Shown here in pieces: positions 5,961 to 8,121 of a stretch of DNA of 8,121 nucleotides. The notes under the pieces were generated by a model that saw only the letters and a program-made list of their open reading frames with translations, was not told the origin of the DNA and ran no database searches. Position numbers and translations under genes: made by a program. Position 1 is the stretch's first letter. Every line of letters starts with the position of its first letter. Origin of the DNA: Micrococcales bacterium (GTDB lineage: Bacteria; Actinomycetota; Actinomycetes; Actinomycetales; Dermatophilaceae); assembly GCA_030452775.1 (NCBI GenBank), contig JAKDLQ010000099.1, positions 1-8,121 of the forward strand, read 5' to 3'.

Positions 5961-6947
5961 TCAGTCCCTCAGCGCCTTGCCGGTGAGCCGGAGGAAGACC
6001 GACTCGAGGTTGGGCCGAGTGATCTGCACGTCGTTGAGGCGCATGCCCGCGCTCGTGGCCTCGGTGACGATCTCGGCGATCGCGGTCGGTGCGTCGTGGA
6101 CGGCAAGGTGAAGGGTATGCCGCTCACGATCGACCTGCTCGACCGCCGGCAAGGCGAGCAGCGCCGCTTCGGCGGCCACCGTGTCCCCCGAGCCGTCGAG
6201 GCGGATGTGGTCCACGTCGCCCGTGAGCCGGATCAGCTCGTCGCGAGTGCCCTCTGCCTGCAGCAGGCCGGAGTCGATGATCCCGATCCGGTCACAGAGA
6301 CGCTCCGCCTCCTCCATGTAGTGCGTCGTGTAGAGGACCGCCATCCCCGCCGTGGAGAGGCTCTCGACCGACTCGAGGATCGAGTTGCGAGACTGCGGGT
6401 CGACGCCCACCGTGGGCTCGTCGAGGATGAGCAGTTCCGGTTCGTGCAGCAGCCCGATGCCGATGTTGAGCCGGCGCTTCATGCCCCCGGAGAACTCCTT
6501 GGTGGGGTCCTTGGCCCGGTCCGAGAGGCCGATGACGTCGAGGACGTCCTCGACCCGGGAGGCGAGGGTGGTGCCGGACATCCCCTGCAGCCGCCCGAAG
6601 AAGGTGAGGTTCTCCCGAGCGGTCAGCTCCGGGTAGATGGCCAACTCCTGGGGGACGAGCCCGATGTGCCGCTTCGGCTCGACCCGGGCCGGACCCATGC
6701 GGTGGCCCTTCACGGTGACCGTGCCGGCGTCGGCCTCGATGAGACCCGCGACCATGGAGATCGTCGTCGTCTTGCCGGCGCCGTTGGGGCCGAGCAGCCC
6801 GTAGGTCTCGCCCCGGCCGACCCGGAAGGAGACGCCGTCGACGGCGATCAGGTCCCCGAAGCGGCGGGACAGGTCGGTGACGAGCAGGACGTCGCCGTCC
6901 CCGGGCGGCCCCTCGGGCGGAGTGTGACGGGTGGCATGCTCGGTCAT
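5961..6947 (-). CDS. ABC transporter ATP-binding protein (ABC-2 exporter ATPase)
   Basis: A 328-residue cytosolic ATPase that powers the two downstream permeases. Motifs in order: Walker A GPNGAGKTT (53-61), Q-loop Gln100 in LVPQELAIY, signature FSGGMKRRL (152-160), Walker B LLILDEP (172-178), D-loop around Asp183 in VGVDPQSR, and switch His209 in TTHYMEEAE. The C-terminal extra domain ends LESVFLRLTGKALRD, typical of DrrA/NatA/LnrL-like exporter ATPases. The start is the ATG at 6947, with GAGGA (6956-6952) four bases upstream. The frame stays open for another 67 codons upstream, but that stretch is unlike the family. It is the first gene of a three-gene operon. ATPase-permease-permease with two permeases near 390 residues matches the linearmycin exporter LnrLMN in architecture; that does not establish the same substrate. 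No regulator gene is adjacent. Confidence 0.93.
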   Translation of the reverse strand: MTEHATRHTPPEGPPGDGDVLLVTDLSRRFGDLIAVDGVSFRVGRGETYGLLGPNGAGKTTTISMVAGLIEADAGTVTVKGHRMGPARVEPKRHIGLVPQELAIYPELTARENLTFFGRLQGMSGTTLASRVEDVLDVIGLSDRAKDPTKEFSGGMKRRLNIGIGLLHEPELLILDEPTVGVDPQSRNSILESVESLSTAGMAVLYTTHYMEEAERLCDRIGIIDSGLLQAEGTRDELIRLTGDVDHIRLDGSGDTVAAEAALLALPAVEQVDRERHTLHLAVHDAPTAIAEIVTEATSAGMRLNDVQITRPNLESVFLRLTGKALRD

Positions 6948-7034
6948 GGTGTCCTCGTCGCGCTGGTCCGGGCGGTTGCGGGCTGGGTGCACATGGCGCT
7001 CGCAGTGAGCCCCGGTCGCTGAGCCTATCCGCGT

Positions 7035-7048
7035 GCCCGTCAGCGGGC
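7035..7048 (-). promoter_or_regulatory. GCCCG-TCAG-CGGGC hairpin in the exporter leader
   Basis: A five-base-pair GC stem with a TCAG loop lies about 90 bases upstream of the ATPase start, inside the 260-base gap 6948-7207. It has no U-tract on the minus strand. It may be a transcribed leader hairpin or operator. I could not identify a good -35/-10 pair in this gap; the nearest -10-like string is TAGGCT (7028-7023), without a matching -35. Confidence 0.2.
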
Positions 7049-7083
7049 CTGTGCCATCTGTCATGTCGTGCGCCGGACAGACG

Positions 7084-7097
7084 GCAGGGGCCCCTGC
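7084..7097. repeat. 14-base perfect palindrome upstream of the exporter operon
   Basis: GCAGGGGCCCCTGC reads the same on both strands. It lies about 110 bases past the lipoprotein stop and about 137 bases before the ATPase start. A second palindrome, CGGCCGGCCG, is at 7113-7122. With no loop, the first is better read as a dimeric-protein binding site than a terminator, though GC-rich palindromes arise by chance. The surrounding gap 6948-7207 holds no supported gene. Confidence 0.3.
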
Positions 7098-7207
7098 AGT
7101 CCCCGTCGTCACCGGCCGGCCGCGACTGGGAGCCGCGATGCAGTGCACCTACGGCAGGACGGTCACGGCGACTGTCTCGAGCCCTCGACCCGGTGCGAGG
7201 TCACCCG

Positions 7208-7648
7208 CTATCGGCGGACCGCGAGATTGTCGCCCACCCGTTCCGAGCCTTTTCCTATCTCGCCGCTGGAGTCATCGGGCAAGAGCCGTGCCTCACCGCC
7301 GCGTGTCGAGGAGGCCACCGCCCGGACCGAGACGCCATCCGCAGCGACCCGTGCTGACGGCGCGCAGCTCGCAGCGGCCGCCCAGTCCGAGCCCTTCGAG
7401 GTCGGCTCGATAGCTAGGACCACGCACCAGTCATCCTGGTCGTCCCGGCTGGCGAAGACCTTGAGGTGACCGACATCGGCCACGTGCGTCAGGTCGTTGA
7501 CCGGCATCTCGGCAGACCCGCTGATCCACGCAGGCAACTTCGCCGGGGCCTCCCCCATGATCGCCAACTCGGGTTCGCCCGCTCCCGAGCAGGCAGTCAG
7601 CGCGATCGCGGCGCCGACGAGCAGGAGCGACCCCTTCGTCTTCGACAT
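7208..7648 (-). CDS. Small secreted lipoprotein of unknown function
   Basis: A 146-residue predicted lipoprotein. The N-terminus MSKTKGSLLLVGAAIALTAC is a type II signal peptide with lipobox LTAC and lipidated Cys20, so the mature protein should be anchored to the outer face of the membrane. The mature part contains WCVVLAI (74-80) and AAASCAPS (91-98), with Cys75 and Cys95 possibly joined by a disulfide, and ends with an ARLLPDD segment (120-126). I recall this W/VC-x-V...AASC...G-x-x-V...LLPD pattern from uncharacterised actinobacterial secreted proteins; no function is known to me. The ATG at 7648 is chosen because the signal peptide starts there; GAGG is only two bases upstream, so initiation may be weak or need a short leader. 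The frame stays open to 8002, but that extension is the antisense of the sigma factor. It is divergent from the sigma gene and monocistronic as far as visible. Confidence 0.8.
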   Translation of the reverse strand: MSKTKGSLLLVGAAIALTACSGAGEPELAIMGEAPAKLPAWISGSAEMPVNDLTHVADVGHLKVFASRDDQDDWCVVLAIEPTSKGSDWAAAASCAPSARVAADGVSVRAVASSTRGGEARLLPDDSSGEIGKGSERVGDNLAVRR

Positions 7649-7808
7649 GACCTCAGTCTGACATCGACGAGTTGGCACCACCCTCGATCGCCCTGCGCGG
7701 ACACCGGCCTGCCTGTCGTGTGTCCCGCAGCACGGCCCATGCGGTGCTAGCCTCGGGAGGCCTTGGGCGCGGTACAACAGCGACGCCGACGCTCTGGACC
7801 TTCCTTGA
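7649..7808. other. Divergent intergenic region between lipoprotein and sigma factor genes
   Basis: These 160 bases must hold the promoters of both genes if each is transcribed separately. Short dyads are present, such as GCTAGC (7746-7751) and CGTG...CACG around 7717-7734, but no convincing -35/-10 pair. CGGTAC (7770-7775) resembles the -10 half of SigF/SigB-type promoters on the plus strand, without a matching GTTT-like -35 at the right distance. Confidence 0.3.
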
Positions 7809-8121
7809 ATGGTGCCGATCATGTCGCTCCCCGGCCCTGGCCGCGTTGCTGAAGGATCCGATGGGCGCGACCCCGCCGAACGACACGCCGGCGCCCAGGG
7901 CATCGAGCGCGGCCAGCGCACCGAGTCGCTGCTGCGGGCCCTCGACGCATGCCCCCCTGGGCTGGATCGGGACCAGCTGGTCGAAGAGGTCGTCCTGCTC
8001 AACCTCGATCTGTGCGACCGGCTCGCGGGACGCTACACCGGCCGGGGGCTCGATCATGACGACCTGGTCCAGGTCGCCCGGCTCGCGCTGGTCAAGGCCA
8101 TCCAGCGCTACCAGCCTGGGC
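7809..8121 (+). CDS. Group-3 (SigF/SigB-like) RNA polymerase sigma factor, N-terminal part
   Basis: Open to the right edge of the window; 104 codons are visible. After a variable, Gly/Arg-rich N-terminus comes RTESLLRALDACPPGLDRDQ (about residues 38-57). Sigma-70 region 2 follows: VVLLNLDLCDRLAGRYTGRG, then LDHDDLVQVARLALVKAIQRYQPG up to the edge. The DDLVQVA-x-x-x-LVKAI-x-R-x-x-P block is the core-binding helix pair of SigF/SigB/SigG-type stress or developmental sigma factors, distinct from ECF factors. A TGA directly precedes the ATG at 7809; ATG 7821 (MSLPGPGR) is an equally good start, and neither has a clear Shine-Dalgarno. Regions 3 and 4 lie outside the window. Such factors are normally controlled by anti-sigma kinases; none is visible here. 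Confidence 0.85.
   Translation, partial: MVPIMSLPGPGRVAEGSDGRDPAERHAGAQGIERGQRTESLLRALDACPPGLDRDQLVEEVVLLNLDLCDRLAGRYTGRGLDHDDLVQVARLALVKAIQRYQPG

Noticed and set aside
5940..7022. Plus-strand open frame of 360 codons opposite the ATPase gene
   Set aside because: It is fully antisense to a gene with all ABC ATPase motifs in order; the plus-strand translation has no recognisable motif.
6948..7148. In-frame 67-codon upstream extension of the ATPase
   Set aside because: No family ATPase has such an extension, its composition is unlike the rest, and the ATG at 6947 has its own GAGGA site.
7770..7778. SigF/SigB-type promoter half (CGGTAC) before the sigma gene, suggesting autoregulation
   Set aside because: No GTTT-like -35 at the expected distance; one short half-site is not enough.
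7649..8002. N-terminal extension of the lipoprotein frame to 8002
   Set aside because: It would bury the signal peptide and lipobox internally and is antisense to the sigma factor gene.
1..8121. CRISPR array, tRNA, rRNA, insertion sequence or integrase
   Set aside because: Read on both strands, no repeat-spacer pattern, cloverleaf-like segment, transposase or integrase motif, or terminal inverted repeats were found.

Overview
The window looks like chromosomal DNA of a high-GC actinobacterium. The evidence is very GC-rich codon third positions, frequent GTG starts, a group-3 (SigF/SigB-like) sigma factor and a short LTAC lipoprotein of an actinobacterial kind. A member of the Micrococcales near Intrasporangiaceae/Dermatophilaceae is a reasonable guess, but it is inference only; no search was run.

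Layout. (1) 1-660, plus strand: a small antitoxin-like gene (43-384), then the first codons of what appears to be its usual partner, a DUF6036-type nucleotidyltransferase-like protein, cut short after about 14 recognisable residues, then decayed sequence up to 660. (2) 661-3452, minus strand: a two-gene catabolic unit. A DAO-family FAD amino-acid oxidoreductase (3452-2295) is followed after 29 bases by an ALDH7A1/AmaB-type aldehyde dehydrogenase (2265-661). Together they fit pipecolate/lysine breakdown: an oxidase would make piperideine-6-carboxylate and AmaB would oxidise it to 2-aminoadipate. (3) 3453-3608: a 156-base gap with a 13-base tandem repeat, a small inverted repeat and two overlapping tiny ORFs just before the oxidoreductase start. 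(4) 3609-6947, minus strand: a tightly coupled three-gene ABC-2 exporter, with the ATPase (6947-5961) first and then two full-length permeases (5959-4781 and 4784-3609), arranged as in LnrLMN/NatAB-like drug or lipid exporters. (5) 6948-7207: a non-coding leader with palindromes. (6) 7208-7648, minus strand: a small secreted lipoprotein of unknown function. (7) 7649-7808: a divergent intergenic region. (8) 7809-8121, plus strand: the N-terminal part of a group-3 sigma-70 factor that runs off the window.

Most of the window is ordinary actinobacterial core or accessory content. I see no convincing new multi-gene system. The points most worth a second look are the orphaned toxin-antitoxin-like remnant at the left edge, the unassigned substrate of the oxidoreductase paired with AmaB, and the odd leader region between the exporter and that catabolic pair.
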